DNA of 64,000 nucleotides, taken from assembly GCA_020687485.1 (NCBI GenBank), contig JAJEQR010000006.1:49650-113649 (forward strand). The letters run 5' to 3'. Origin of the DNA: Hominifimenecus microfluidus. Lineage in GTDB: Bacteria; Bacillota; Clostridia; Lachnospirales; Lachnospiraceae. The notes below the pieces were generated by a model. The model made no database searches. It saw only the letters and a list, made by a program, of their open reading frames with translations, and was not told the DNA's origin. Position numbers and translations under genes: made by a program. Below, piece by piece: positions 25,972-34,355 of the stretch (position 1 is the first letter of the stretch; every line of letters begins with the position of its first letter).

Positions 25972-27132
25972 ATGAAACGATTTTATACAGCAGAATCCGT
26001 AACGGAAGGACATCCGGATAAGCTCTGCGACTTAATTGCAGACAGTATTCTGGATGCGTGTCTGAAAGAGGACGAAAATTCCAAGGTGGCCTGCGAAGTG
26101 CTGGCTACTAAAGGGAACATCATTGTGGCAGGAGAGATCACCAGCCGATATGAGCCACAGGTGTTTGAAATCGTCAGAAAGGTGTTGGAGAGTGCAGGCT
26201 ATGAAGCAGATGGAATCCATATGGATGCCCTCATCCACAAACAGAGTCCGGATATCGCCGGGGCAGTGGAACGTTCCAGAGAACGCAGGACAGGGACTGT
26301 TTCTGTTCAGAGCGGACTTGCCAATGGAGCCGGGGATCAGGGAATCATGGTGGGATACGCCTGCGATGATACGCCGCAGCTTATGCCGATGCCAGTGGTT
26401 CTGGCGAACCGCATCGTAAGAGAACTGTCTGCAAGCCGTAGAAGCGGATATATCATGGGAATCCTGCCGGACGGAAAAGCACAGGTGACCGTGGAATATG
26501 AAGATGACAGACCTGTCCGTCTGGATACGGTCGTTGTGTCCTGTCAGCATGAAAAGGAAAAATCCCTTCGGAAGCTGGAGCATGAGATCCGGGAGAAAGT
26601 GCTGCGCCCGGCACTCCGCATGCTGCCGCCGGATGAGGATACCAAGATCCTGATTAATCCATCGGGCAGATTTGTGTGCGGAGGTCTGGATGCAGACACC
26701 GGACTGACCGGAAGGAAGCTGATGGTGGATACCTACGGTGGCCTGGTACCGCATGGCGGCGGTGCATTTTCCGGGAAGGACTGTTCCAAAGTTGACCGAT
26801 CCGGGGCGTATATGGCTCGTTACATCGCCAAAAACATGGTGGCTGCCGGACTTGCCAGCCGATGTCAGGTGTCCCTTGCCTATGCCATCGGGGTTGCCCA
26901 GCCAGTCATGGTGCAGGTGGATACCTTTGGAACCGGAAAGATTTGTGCGGATGACTGCCTCGCTGCAGCGATCCCTCTGGTGTTCGGGCTTACCCCAAGC
27001 CAGATCTGTGACACCCTGCACCTGAAGCGGCCAATCTACCGACAGAGTGCCGTGTTCGGGCATTTTGGAAGAAAGGAATTCCCGTGGGAGAAAACGGATA
27101 AGGCAGAGCAGCTCCGGGATACCGTGATGTAA
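25972..27132 (+). CDS. metK: S-adenosylmethionine synthetase on the element
   Basis: A 386-residue protein with all MAT signatures: TEGHPDKLCDLIAD at the start, GAGDQGIMVGYA near residue 120, DTYGG..PHGGGAFSGKDCSKVDRS near 260 and YAIGVAQPV near 300. It makes SAM from methionine and ATP. Length is normal. ATG 25972 follows AAAGGA; the ATG at 25951-type upstream frame has no added family sequence. A housekeeping enzyme encoded in an ICE beside two DNA methyltransferase genes suggests it supplies SAM during or after transfer. The TAATG junction couples it to the next gene. Confidence 0.92.
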   Translation: MKRFYTAESVTEGHPDKLCDLIADSILDACLKEDENSKVACEVLATKGNIIVAGEITSRYEPQVFEIVRKVLESAGYEADGIHMDALIHKQSPDIAGAVERSRERRTGTVSVQSGLANGAGDQGIMVGYACDDTPQLMPMPVVLANRIVRELSASRRSGYIMGILPDGKAQVTVEYEDDRPVRLDTVVVSCQHEKEKSLRKLEHEIREKVLRPALRMLPPDEDTKILINPSGRFVCGGLDADTGLTGRKLMVDTYGGLVPHGGGAFSGKDCSKVDRSGAYMARYIAKNMVAAGLASRCQVSLAYAIGVAQPVMVQVDTFGTGKICADDCLAAAIPLVFGLTPSQICDTLHLKRPIYRQSAVFGHFGRKEFPWEKTDKAEQLRDTVM

Positions 27133-28097
27133 TGCCGTGGATTCCGGAAGAAGAGATCAAACGGGCAAGGGAAATCACCGCCATTGAGTACCTGAAGAAA
27201 TACCAGCCGAACCGCCTGAAAAAATCTTCAGCCAGAAATGAATGGGAGCTGACAGACCACGATAGCTTTAAAATCAACGAGCTCACCAGCCAGTGGCACT
27301 GGAAATCCAGAGATATCGGGGGAACCAGTGCCTTAAATTTCCTGATCCATGTAGATGGGTGTTCCTTTCTGGAGGCAGTGCAAATGCTGAAAGATGAGTA
27401 TCCCACCTACATCCCTCCGCCTGTGGAGACAAAGCCCAAAAAGCTGTTTGTCCTGCCGCCAGCCAGCCCGGACTGCCGCAGGGTGTTCCGATATCTGAAA
27501 GAGCGCGGAATCAGTGGAGAGGTCTTACAGCAGTGTGTTCATCTGGAAATCCTCTATGAGAGCCTGCCCTATCACAATGCTGTGTTCGTAGGCCGGGACG
27601 AAAATCAGGTGGCAAGATATGCTTTCCTGCGTGGGATTTACGATGCCAGCGGAAAGGCTTTTAAGATGGAACAGGCTGGAAGCGAAAAGGCATACGCTTT
27701 TTGTGTTCCGGCACAAACAGGATGCAGACGGGTTGCCGTTTATGAAGCCTGTGTGGATGTGCTGGCGCACATGACACTGGAACAGGGAAGCCGGGATAAG
27801 TACCGTCTGGAGCTTGGCGGGATCAGTGCACCAAAAGAAGGGCAGAGCCAGCGGAGTATGAAAAAGCCGCAGGCACTGGAACATTTTCTGTCCCAGCACC
27901 CGGAGATTACCGAGATTGAAGTATGTACCGACAATGACTTTGCCGGACGGTGGGCGTGTGAACATATCCGAAAAGCCTACGAGGGAAGCTATCGGATCAT
28001 CGAGAACCTGCCGGAGATCGAAGGGGCAGACTGGGCAGATATGGCAAAGATGGCTGCCCGAACACCGGAGAAACGGCAGAGAAAGGAAGTGAGGTGA
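27132..28097 (+). CDS. DUF3991/Toprim primase-like protein
   Basis: A 321-residue protein with an N-terminal DUF3991-type region (IGGTSALNFLIHVDGCSFLEAV near residue 55) and a Toprim-like domain in the C-terminal half: VAVYEACVDVLAHM and EIEVCTDNDFAGRWACEHI, where the Glu and Asp-x-Asp positions are kept. Such proteins are usual in ICEs and conjugative plasmids and resemble primases acting on transferred single strands. ATG 27132 overlaps the metK stop. Confidence 0.85.
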   Translation: MPWIPEEEIKRAREITAIEYLKKYQPNRLKKSSARNEWELTDHDSFKINELTSQWHWKSRDIGGTSALNFLIHVDGCSFLEAVQMLKDEYPTYIPPPVETKPKKLFVLPPASPDCRRVFRYLKERGISGEVLQQCVHLEILYESLPYHNAVFVGRDENQVARYAFLRGIYDASGKAFKMEQAGSEKAYAFCVPAQTGCRRVAVYEACVDVLAHMTLEQGSRDKYRLELGGISAPKEGQSQRSMKKPQALEHFLSQHPEITEIEVCTDNDFAGRWACEHIRKAYEGSYRIIENLPEIEGADWADMAKMAARTPEKRQRKEVR

Positions 28098-28876
28098 TGC
28101 CTATCAAAGAAAAAATAGAAGTGGAAATGCTGTCCCCTCTGATGGCAGAGTTTATCCCGGACTATTCAGATATTGTGGATCTGGATGATGCGGAACCATT
28201 GGAAGGACCTGACCTGGTGCAGTATCAGCCATCTATAGCAGAAAAGGTTGACGAGATCAACCGGCTCGGTATGCCTGACAACCAGCCATGCAACCTGATT
28301 GATTATTTTGACCGAAATAAGGACATTAAGGAAAAAGTGGAACGCATTACAATGGCGGTAAAAGAACAGGATGGTGTTTTATATGGCTGTGCAAACCTGA
28401 CACTCCGGGAGAATCTGACACCAGAGGAATACCGTGTGGTGGGGCAGTATCTGAGAGGCCAGTACAGCGATGGCTGGGGAGAAAGTCTGGAACAACGGGA
28501 GATCAAGGTAGACGGCGGTGAATTATACTTACATTTCTATGTCGGTGCCGGCTCGGATTTCCAGATACAGGTGAAAGCACCAGAAAACGAGATGCAGGAA
28601 CAGCAGCCGAAACCAAATCCGTCCCGTCCGAAGCTGAAGCTCTTAGGGCATGACGGAAATATTTTCTCAATCCTTGGGGATGCCTCAAGATTGCTCAGAT
28701 GTGCCGGGATGTCCGAACAGGCCAACGAGATGGCAGACCGTGTCCACAAGAGTGGCAATTATTATGAAGCACTGGGAATCATCAGCGAATATGTGGAAAC
28801 CGAACTGTCGGATCACCGTGAACAGCGCAGAACACCGAGAAAAGAAGTACCAAAAAAAGAGGATACCTGCCGATGA
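28097..28876 (+). CDS. conserved ICE protein, unknown function
   Basis: A 259-residue soluble protein. The central region (about 70-160), with ENLTPEEYRVVGQYLRGQYS followed by DGWGESLEQREI, recurs in proteins of Tn1549-like elements as far as I recall, but I cannot name a function. The C-terminal part (about 170-235) is helical. GAGGTG precedes ATG 28097, which overlaps the TGA of the preceding gene. It belongs to the metK-Toprim transcription unit. Confidence 0.7.
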   Translation: MPIKEKIEVEMLSPLMAEFIPDYSDIVDLDDAEPLEGPDLVQYQPSIAEKVDEINRLGMPDNQPCNLIDYFDRNKDIKEKVERITMAVKEQDGVLYGCANLTLRENLTPEEYRVVGQYLRGQYSDGWGESLEQREIKVDGGELYLHFYVGAGSDFQIQVKAPENEMQEQQPKPNPSRPKLKLLGHDGNIFSILGDASRLLRCAGMSEQANEMADRVHKSGNYYEALGIISEYVETELSDHREQRRTPRKEVPKKEDTCR

Positions 28877-28965
28877 GCAGTTCCATAGATAGAAGCACTT
28901 CCAGAGAAATCTGGGAAATAAGCAAGAGGAAGGATGATGCCTATGGGAAATACCCTGAAACTTGA
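28873..28965 (+). CDS. possible 30-residue coupled small ORF
   Basis: ATG 28873 overlaps the stop of the preceding gene (ATGA) and the frame runs 30 codons, ending inside the start of the DNA methyltransferase gene. The sequence is charged and protein-like (IDRSTSREIWEISKRKDDAY) rather than random. It could be a small protein or a device coupling translation into the methyltransferase gene. Confidence 0.35.
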   Translation: MSSSIDRSTSREIWEISKRKDDAYGKYPET

Positions 28966-29755
28966 AGATCTTTTAAAACCGGACTGTCTGCCGGATGAGT
29001 CTGCCGGAGGGGAGAACTGGCGTATCTTGCATGGGGATACCTTAAAGCTGGTAAAAGGATTCCAGCCGGGGATTTTTGATGCAGTCGTGACCGATCCGCC
29101 CTATGCGTCCGGGGGAACCAAGCAGAATGAACGCAACCGCACCACCAACCAGAAGTATAGCAGCATGAAAGCAGAGAATGCCCTTCCGGACTTTGATGGG
29201 GATAACAAGGATCAGCGTTCCTGGACCCACTGGATGGCAGAATGGCTGTACGATGTGCGGAAAGCCTGCAAGAGAGGGGCTCCGATCTGCCTTTTTATTG
29301 ACTGGAGACAGTACCCGTCTATCACCGATGCCCTTCAGTGGGCAGGCTGGATCTGGAGAGGAACTGCAGTCTGGGACAAAGGAAATTCCCGTCCGCAAAA
29401 AGGCAGGTTTCGCCAGCAGGCAGAATACATCGTGTGGGGAAGCAACGGTCCGATGCCAATCAACCGCCCGGTGTCCTGTCTTCCGGGTGTGTTCCGTTAT
29501 GGGAATCCCCAGAACCGCATCCATGTGACAGAAAAGCCGCTCCAACTGATGAAGGATGTCATCCAGATCTGCGAGCCGGGCGGCCTGATCTTAGACCCGT
29601 TTGCCGGAGCTGGCACGACCATCCTTGCGGCGACAGAGTCGGGCTATCAGGCAGTCGGCATCGAAGTGACGGATGCGTATTATAAGCTGGGAAGCGACCG
29701 TGTCCGTATCGCACTGGAAGCCGGGGTAGGAGCAGAGAATAAAGAACCACAGTAA
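28937..29755 (+). CDS. DNA (N6-adenine or N4-cytosine) methyltransferase
   Basis: A 272-residue enzyme. Catalytic motif IV is AVVTDPPYASGG near residue 45. Motif I, the SAM pocket, is LDPFAGAGTTILAA near residue 215, so the motif order (IV, target recognition, I) is that of the beta class. DPPY favours adenine-N6, with cytosine-N4 possible. No restriction gene accompanies it. The start follows AAGAGGAAGG; ATG 28934 and ATG 28937 are both possible. Probably protects the element from host restriction or marks its DNA. Confidence 0.9.
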   Translation: MPMGNTLKLEDLLKPDCLPDESAGGENWRILHGDTLKLVKGFQPGIFDAVVTDPPYASGGTKQNERNRTTNQKYSSMKAENALPDFDGDNKDQRSWTHWMAEWLYDVRKACKRGAPICLFIDWRQYPSITDALQWAGWIWRGTAVWDKGNSRPQKGRFRQQAEYIVWGSNGPMPINRPVSCLPGVFRYGNPQNRIHVTEKPLQLMKDVIQICEPGGLILDPFAGAGTTILAATESGYQAVGIEVTDAYYKLGSDRVRIALEAGVGAENKEPQ

Positions 29756-29757
29756 CC

Positions 29758-29816
29758 GGATGTCTGCCAGACATCTGAAAAAAGGAAGAAAAGAATCCAG
29801 ATGTCCACAAGACATC
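29758..29816. promoter_or_regulatory. pair of ATGTC/GACAT inverted repeats
   Basis: Two dyads with the same arms lie in the 149-bp gap after the methyltransferase: GGATGTCTGCCAGACATC (from 29758) and GATGTC-CACAA-GACATC (29800-29816), about 40 bp apart. Either could be an operator for a dimeric regulator. As RNA they could also pair with each other. No U-run follows, so a terminator is less likely. Confidence 0.45.
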
Positions 29817-29904
29817 CACAGAGCCGGAATGCTTTGTGGGTGTTTCTTTTTGGAAAAACGCCGGGCAGAGGAAACTTGTCTGGTCAGGAAAGGAGATGGT
29901 CGTA

Positions 29905-30228
29905 TTGGAACAGGCACTTGCTTATGTCTGCTGCTCTGCAGAAGAGGGAAAGACCAAAGTACAGCGGTACTGCCGGAAGATCTACGAACTGGGATATGTG
30001 CCGATCTGTCCGCAGTATAGCTTTTCCCCATTCCTTGATGATGGGGATGCGGAGGATATGCAGGCTATGCGGAGAATGTCCCATCAGATCTTAAGACGGT
30101 GCAGGATGGTGGTCGTCTGCGGAAAAGAGACCACCGGGACGATGAACACGGAGATCAGCATGGCTGACAGACTCCATATCATCTGTACCACGCTGGATGG
30201 GTTAAGCAAAATCAAAGAAAACGAATAA
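29905..30228 (+). CDS. DUF4406/DUF7768-like small protein
   Basis: A 107-residue protein resembling nucleoside 2-deoxyribosyltransferase-like small proteins of mobile elements: ALAYVCCSAEEGKTKVQRYC, then ELGYVPICPQYSFSPFLDD and a VVVCGKETTGTMNTEI segment. TTG 29905 lies seven bases after AGGAG. ATG 29896 is almost touching that ribosome site and is less likely. The exact biochemical role is unknown. Confidence 0.65.
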   Translation: MEQALAYVCCSAEEGKTKVQRYCRKIYELGYVPICPQYSFSPFLDDGDAEDMQAMRRMSHQILRRCRMVVVCGKETTGTMNTEISMADRLHIICTTLDGLSKIKENE

Positions 30229-30288
30229 TTCCGAAAAACGATAGGTTCAGAGGGGACGAAGCAAAATGCGACTGGTTTTGCAAGCATA

Positions 30289-30330
30289 GCGTTTGGATAT
30301 CCAAACGCACTTTGGGGAGAACCCCAATCC
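30289..30330. other. candidate origin of transfer (oriT)
   Basis: A perfect 20-bp palindrome, GCGTTTGGATATCCAAACGC (30289-30308), is followed two bases later by TTTGGGGAGAACCCCAA, a second dyad with a 4-nt loop, and a C-run (ATCCCCC). It is the strongest dyad near the mobC and relaxase genes, about 570 bp upstream of mobC. Paired inverted repeats next to a nick region are the usual oriT layout. The nick position is not identified. Confidence 0.5.
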
Positions 30331-30370
30331 CCCATATCGAGCCGTAAACAGACGAAAGGAGAACGAAGAA

Positions 30371-30748
30371 ATGTTAGGATTTATACTTGGCACAATGACC
30401 GGAGGGGCAATGGGCGTGTTTGCAATGTGTTTACTGATCTCAGGAAAACGGGAGGATGAGGCACTGGAGCGGTGCCGGATGAAACCAAAGGAGATCATTG
30501 ACCACGGCGTGTGCATCTGTTTTGTAAACAGTCAGGGACAGGAACTGTTCCGGCTTTCAGACGGGGAGAGCCTTGTGCAGAATGCCCCAAATGGAGAGCG
30601 GAACGTATCCACCTGCCATTATCTGGATGCAGAATCTGCCATGATCGATGGGAAGAAATGGAACCTTCTGGAATTTGCGAAAGAGATGGAGAAAAGAGGA
30701 ATCATGCTTGCCCCGATGGAACTGTGCCGGGTACCGGAAAGGGGGTGA
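30371..30748 (+). CDS. small membrane protein, DUF3789-like N-terminus
   Basis: A 125-residue protein. The first 20 residues form one membrane helix (MLGFILGTMTGGAMGVFAMC), a pattern seen in DUF3789 proteins of ICEs. A soluble part follows, including ICFVNSQGQELFRLSDGE and a C-terminal helix. AAAGGAG precedes ATG 30371 by about 8 bases. Function unknown; position suggests a role near the mobilisation genes. Confidence 0.6.
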   Translation: MLGFILGTMTGGAMGVFAMCLLISGKREDEALERCRMKPKEIIDHGVCICFVNSQGQELFRLSDGESLVQNAPNGERNVSTCHYLDAESAMIDGKKWNLLEFAKEMEKRGIMLAPMELCRVPERG

Positions 30749-30755
30749 GGCCTAT

Positions 30756-30836
30756 ATGAAGAAAAAGATTATTGCTGCAGCCGTAGCCATTGGCGTGCTG
30801 ACAGGATTCCTGATCTGGAAAAACCGTGAAATGTAA
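30756..30836 (+). CDS. 26-residue single-helix membrane peptide
   Basis: A very short gene: positively charged start (MKKK), a single hydrophobic helix, then WKNREM. GGGGGTGAGG lies before ATG 30756, 7 bp after the previous stop. Operon position, good ribosome site and textbook membrane-peptide layout support it. Function unknown. Confidence 0.5.
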   Translation: MKKKIIAAAVAIGVLTGFLIWKNREM

Positions 30837-30874
30837 GGAAACGATCAATAACCCGTTGGAAAGCAGGTGAAGAG

Positions 30875-31183
30875 ATGAGAAAAAGAAACCATGTGATACC
30901 AGTCCGCCTCAATACAAAGGAGCTGCGTTTTCTGGAAGAGCAGGTAGAAAAAAGCGGCCTGTCCCGTGAGGAATACATCCGTTCCATTGTCATGGGCGGC
31001 GAAGTCCGGGCAAGACCCTGTGAACATCATACCGAACTTTTAAGGAAAGTATCCGGTCTGTGCAACAATGCCAATCAGCTTGCCCATGTAGCCAATGGAT
31101 GTGGGATGGCAGGGGAAGAGAATATTCGGGAAATGCTCCGCATGACGAAAGAGACATGGAGGCTGGTCAAAGAGGAATGGTAG
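30875..31183 (+). CDS. MobC-like relaxosome accessory protein
   Basis: A 102-residue protein with an N-terminal ribbon-helix-helix (NHVIPVRLNTKELRFLEEQV, then SGLSREEYIRSIV) and the MobC-type C-terminal segment LCNNANQLAHVAN. MobC binds oriT, opens the strands and helps the relaxase nick. ATG 30875; the relaxase gene starts 3 bp after its stop, as is usual for mobC-mobA pairs. Confidence 0.88.
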   Translation: MRKRNHVIPVRLNTKELRFLEEQVEKSGLSREEYIRSIVMGGEVRARPCEHHTELLRKVSGLCNNANQLAHVANGCGMAGEENIREMLRMTKETWRLVKEEW

Positions 31184-31186
31184 CCG

Positions 31187-32473
31187 ATGGCATACACCAG
31201 TATCATCCCGGTCAGCCGTCTGGACAATTCCATTACTTACATTCGAAACAAGGATAAGACCACAAAGAAAGGACAAAGTGCCGGCTCTCTGGAAGAAGCT
31301 ATTCAATATGCAATGAACCGGGACAAGACGGAGCGTTCCATTTTTGAGAATGCCATTGGCTGTGTCTGTGAGACTGCTTATCAAGATATGGTAGATACAA
31401 AGAAACGATACAACAAGATGGACGGGGTGCAGGGCTTCCATCTGGTGCAGAGCTTTGCCAAAGGGGAAGTCACCCCGGAACTTGCCCACCAGATTGGCAT
31501 GGAGCTGGCAGAAAGACTCCTTCAGGGAAAATATGAAGCTGTCATCACCACTCATTTGAACACGGAGCATTACCACAACCATATCGTGTTTAATTCCGTG
31601 AGCATGAAAGATGGGAAAAAGTACCATAGTAACAGCAGGAGCTACTACGAGGATGTGCGGAAAACTTCGGATGCCTTATGCCTGAAATACGGCTTATCAG
31701 TTATCGAACCGAAAAATGGCAAAGGGAAATCTTATGCCCAGTGGATGGCAGAACAGGACGGAAAGCCAACCTGGAGAACCTCGATCCGTCTGGATATCCG
31801 TGATGCGGTGGCAGAAAGCTTCACATGGAAACAATTTCTGGACCAGATGAAGCAGAGAGGATATCAGTGGAAGCTGAATCGGAAGTACATCGCATTGAAA
31901 GCACCGGGGATGGAACGGTATATCCGTCTGCGGAGCCTTGGGAAGAATTACTCAGAAGAGAGCATTCGGCAGTGGATCTTACAGCCCAAGAGCAGGACAA
32001 CTGCTGGAAAAGAAGGAGCTTCCCAGCCCCCGAAAAAGAAGTTAAAAGGGATACAGGCCCTGTACTATTCCTATTTGTATCAGATGGGTGTTCTAAAGCA
32101 GAAGCCGAAAAGAATCTCCCCAGTGCTCCGGGCAGATATCCGAAAACTGGATGCCAGGATCGAGCAGATGGAATTTCTTCAGAAGTATCAGATTACCACC
32201 CGTGAAGAACTGATGGCATACCGAACCCCGTTGGAAGAACAGGTGCAGGCACTCACAAAAGAACGGAAGCGGCTCTACCGGAGCGAACCGGACAGTGTTA
32301 GGATCGGTCAGATCACCGAAAAACTGAGGCCGCTTCGGAAGGATATCCGTCTTTGCATCCGGATCGAACAGCAGTCTAAAGAGATGGAAGAAAAGATGCG
32401 TCTGGCAGAGCAGATCCAGAGACAGGCAGAACAGACGGAGAAAAACAGACAACCGAGAACAGAAAGCAGGTGA
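31187..32473 (+). CDS. relaxase (MobA/VirD2, MOBP type)
   Basis: A 428-residue conjugative relaxase. The metal-binding histidine motif is TEHYHNHIVFN near residue 128. The N-terminus MAYTSIIPVSRLDNSITYI should hold the catalytic tyrosine. A basic, helical C-terminal half (about 250-428) would contact the coupling protein and DNA. It nicks one strand at oriT, stays linked to it and leads it into the recipient. It forms an operon with MobC upstream and overlaps the DUF3801 gene downstream. Confidence 0.9.
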   Translation: MAYTSIIPVSRLDNSITYIRNKDKTTKKGQSAGSLEEAIQYAMNRDKTERSIFENAIGCVCETAYQDMVDTKKRYNKMDGVQGFHLVQSFAKGEVTPELAHQIGMELAERLLQGKYEAVITTHLNTEHYHNHIVFNSVSMKDGKKYHSNSRSYYEDVRKTSDALCLKYGLSVIEPKNGKGKSYAQWMAEQDGKPTWRTSIRLDIRDAVAESFTWKQFLDQMKQRGYQWKLNRKYIALKAPGMERYIRLRSLGKNYSEESIRQWILQPKSRTTAGKEGASQPPKKKLKGIQALYYSYLYQMGVLKQKPKRISPVLRADIRKLDARIEQMEFLQKYQITTREELMAYRTPLEEQVQALTKERKRLYRSEPDSVRIGQITEKLRPLRKDIRLCIRIEQQSKEMEEKMRLAEQIQRQAEQTEKNRQPRTESR

Positions 32474-32478
32474 ACAGT

Positions 32479-33318
32479 ATGAATTATGGAGGCGATGCGG
32501 CGGATCAGATCGTCCGGTATTCCTTGGACGGCGTGGACCACGGGCTCAGACTTTCGGGTACGCTGGCAAAGCATCTGGCGGTATTTGTTGCCGCCGTATT
32601 AAAAGACCAGAAGAAAACGAGGGGCAGAACCCGGATGGTGCGGATGTTAAAGGAGAACAAGCCATTGAAGTTCTTTACTGTGCCGTCTGACCGCTTGCGT
32701 GAATTCTGCAGTGAGGGCAGGAAGCGAGGGTTGCTCTATGTGATTATCCGTGATAAAAAGAACCCGGAGATGAGCGAGGTCATGGTCTTTGCGGATGACG
32801 CAGCCAAGGTCAACCGGGTTATGGATAAGATGAATCTTGATTTTGTAAGAAGTGAAGTCGGGGAAGCTGTCCATGAGGTAACCGCTGGAATGGAAGCACC
32901 GGAAACCGAAACAGTACAGAAAATCGTACAGATGCCAGAGGGCGAGGTGCAGTTTGAGATCAGCGATCTGGACGAAGCATTCCAGGTCGGTGACATGGAT
33001 TTTTCTCAAGGAGAGAAGAATCAGAATCATCCTGAAAAGGAGTCTTCCGAATCGGAAAATTTTATCCCGGTGCAGGAAGAGGGGGAAGAGAATCTGTCCG
33101 GCTTTTCCTTGCACAGCAGAAATATTTCTACCGGGCAGGAAAACGGGACTGATGGAGCAAAGCCAAGGGAACAGGAGCGTCCCAGTGTCCGCCGGGAGCT
33201 GGAGAACATCAAACGGGAGAAAGCAGAGGAATCCCAGAAGCGGAGCCGGGAAAAGAACCGTGGACCAAAGAAAACGCAGAAGAAAGCGAGAAATAAACGA
33301 AAGGTGAAAGCGAGGTAG
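32479..33318 (+). CDS. PcfB-like DUF3801 protein
   Basis: A 279-residue protein with the DUF3801 domain in its first 120 residues: LSGTLAKHLAVFVAAVLKDQ, then PLKFFTVPSDRLREFCSEGR and a GLLYVIIRDKK strand. PcfB of pCF10 is a relaxosome accessory factor that links relaxase to the coupling protein. Residues 130-279 are charged and disordered, ending in a very basic Lys/Arg tail suited to DNA contact. ATG 32479 is chosen; GTG 32470 overlaps the relaxase stop and is also possible. Confidence 0.82.
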   Translation: MNYGGDAADQIVRYSLDGVDHGLRLSGTLAKHLAVFVAAVLKDQKKTRGRTRMVRMLKENKPLKFFTVPSDRLREFCSEGRKRGLLYVIIRDKKNPEMSEVMVFADDAAKVNRVMDKMNLDFVRSEVGEAVHEVTAGMEAPETETVQKIVQMPEGEVQFEISDLDEAFQVGDMDFSQGEKNQNHPEKESSESENFIPVQEEGEENLSGFSLHSRNISTGQENGTDGAKPREQERPSVRRELENIKREKAEESQKRSREKNRGPKKTQKKARNKRKVKAR

Positions 33319-33321
33319 AAG

Positions 33322-34260
33322 ATGGACCTGACAAAATTTTTAGGGCAGGACACGCAGGAACCGTCCGCCCAGCGGCTATCGAAAGAGGAATATGCCGCAC
33401 AGAAAAAGCAGGAGAGGGAAGAAATCTGGGGCATGATCGATGGAAAGGCACAGGAAATCTTCCAGAATGGGGACTCCTTAAAAGGATTCCTTGATTTTAT
33501 GGGACAGTGTAAGCCACAGAGGACAGACAACCTGTTCCTGCTCTATGCACAGAACCCGGAGATCCGGCAGATTAAGACCTTTGAAAAATGGAAAGAAGAA
33601 GGCAAAGTAGTCAAGACCGGAAGCAAGGGATACAACTTCATTGTCGGACAGGAATACGAAAAGGATGGTGTCATCCAGCAGGGATACTCCATCCAGAAAG
33701 CCTATGACATCAGCCAGATTCGCACCAAACAGCCGGAAGAGGCGGAGCCAAAACCGATGGACCAGTTGATGGAAGCACTGCTGACCGACAGCGAGGTACG
33801 GATTCAGATCGCAGACAACCTGCCGGATAAGGTACAGGCACAGTATATCCCGAATCAGCGGACGATCTATGTCCGAAACGGCATGAGTGAAAATACAACA
33901 TTCCATTCCATCAGCCGGGAACTGGCGTATGCATCTCTTGACCATCACGATGGAAGCTACAGCCGGGCAGGGGTAGCGGCACAGGCTTATTGTGCGGCGT
34001 ATGTGACAGCACAGAAATATGGCGTGGATGTCTCCGGCTTTTCCTTTGACAAGGTATGCGAGATGCAGGCATTCGGACAGAAAGATCCGAAAGAACTCCG
34101 CTCCTTTATTCAGAATGTAAAGAGCGCAGCCTATTCCATCGGCAAGCAGGTAGACCGCAACCTCGGCAAAAGTGAGCAGGAATTTATGCCCGATGAATTT
34201 GCCGTCCCAGAGGAGAAATCAGAGAAACCAGCCAAGAACAAAAAGTCCCCGGAACGCTGA
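33322..34260 (+). CDS. ArdC-like protein with degenerate peptidase motif
   Basis: A 312-residue protein. The N-terminal part, with FMGQCKPQRTDNLFLLYAQN and KVVKTGSKGYNFIVG, resembles the ArdC single-strand DNA-binding N-terminal domain common in conjugative elements. The following region should hold an HExxH zinc peptidase motif. Here it reads TFHSISRELAYASLDHH (about residues 193-210), so the classic motif is absent and catalysis is doubtful. It may protect incoming single-stranded DNA or act against restriction. Confidence 0.72.
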   Translation: MDLTKFLGQDTQEPSAQRLSKEEYAAQKKQEREEIWGMIDGKAQEIFQNGDSLKGFLDFMGQCKPQRTDNLFLLYAQNPEIRQIKTFEKWKEEGKVVKTGSKGYNFIVGQEYEKDGVIQQGYSIQKAYDISQIRTKQPEEAEPKPMDQLMEALLTDSEVRIQIADNLPDKVQAQYIPNQRTIYVRNGMSENTTFHSISRELAYASLDHHDGSYSRAGVAAQAYCAAYVTAQKYGVDVSGFSFDKVCEMQAFGQKDPKELRSFIQNVKSAAYSIGKQVDRNLGKSEQEFMPDEFAVPEEKSEKPAKNKKSPER

Positions 34261-34355
34261 TAAAAGGGGTTTTTCCGGCTCTTTTGCAGTAGCTTTCCGG
34301 GAGGAAGTGTGGTATGTTGTGGTTGAGAAAAAAGAGGAAAAAAGGAGGCTCGCCT

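Noticed and set aside
26032..27063. Long minus-strand frame opposite metK
   Set aside because: Shadow of a GC-rich coding strand; MetK motifs are complete on the plus strand.
28937..30228. A restriction endonuclease partner for the methyltransferases
   Set aside because: The neighbouring genes are DUF4406-like and small membrane proteins; no nuclease motif was seen near either methylase.
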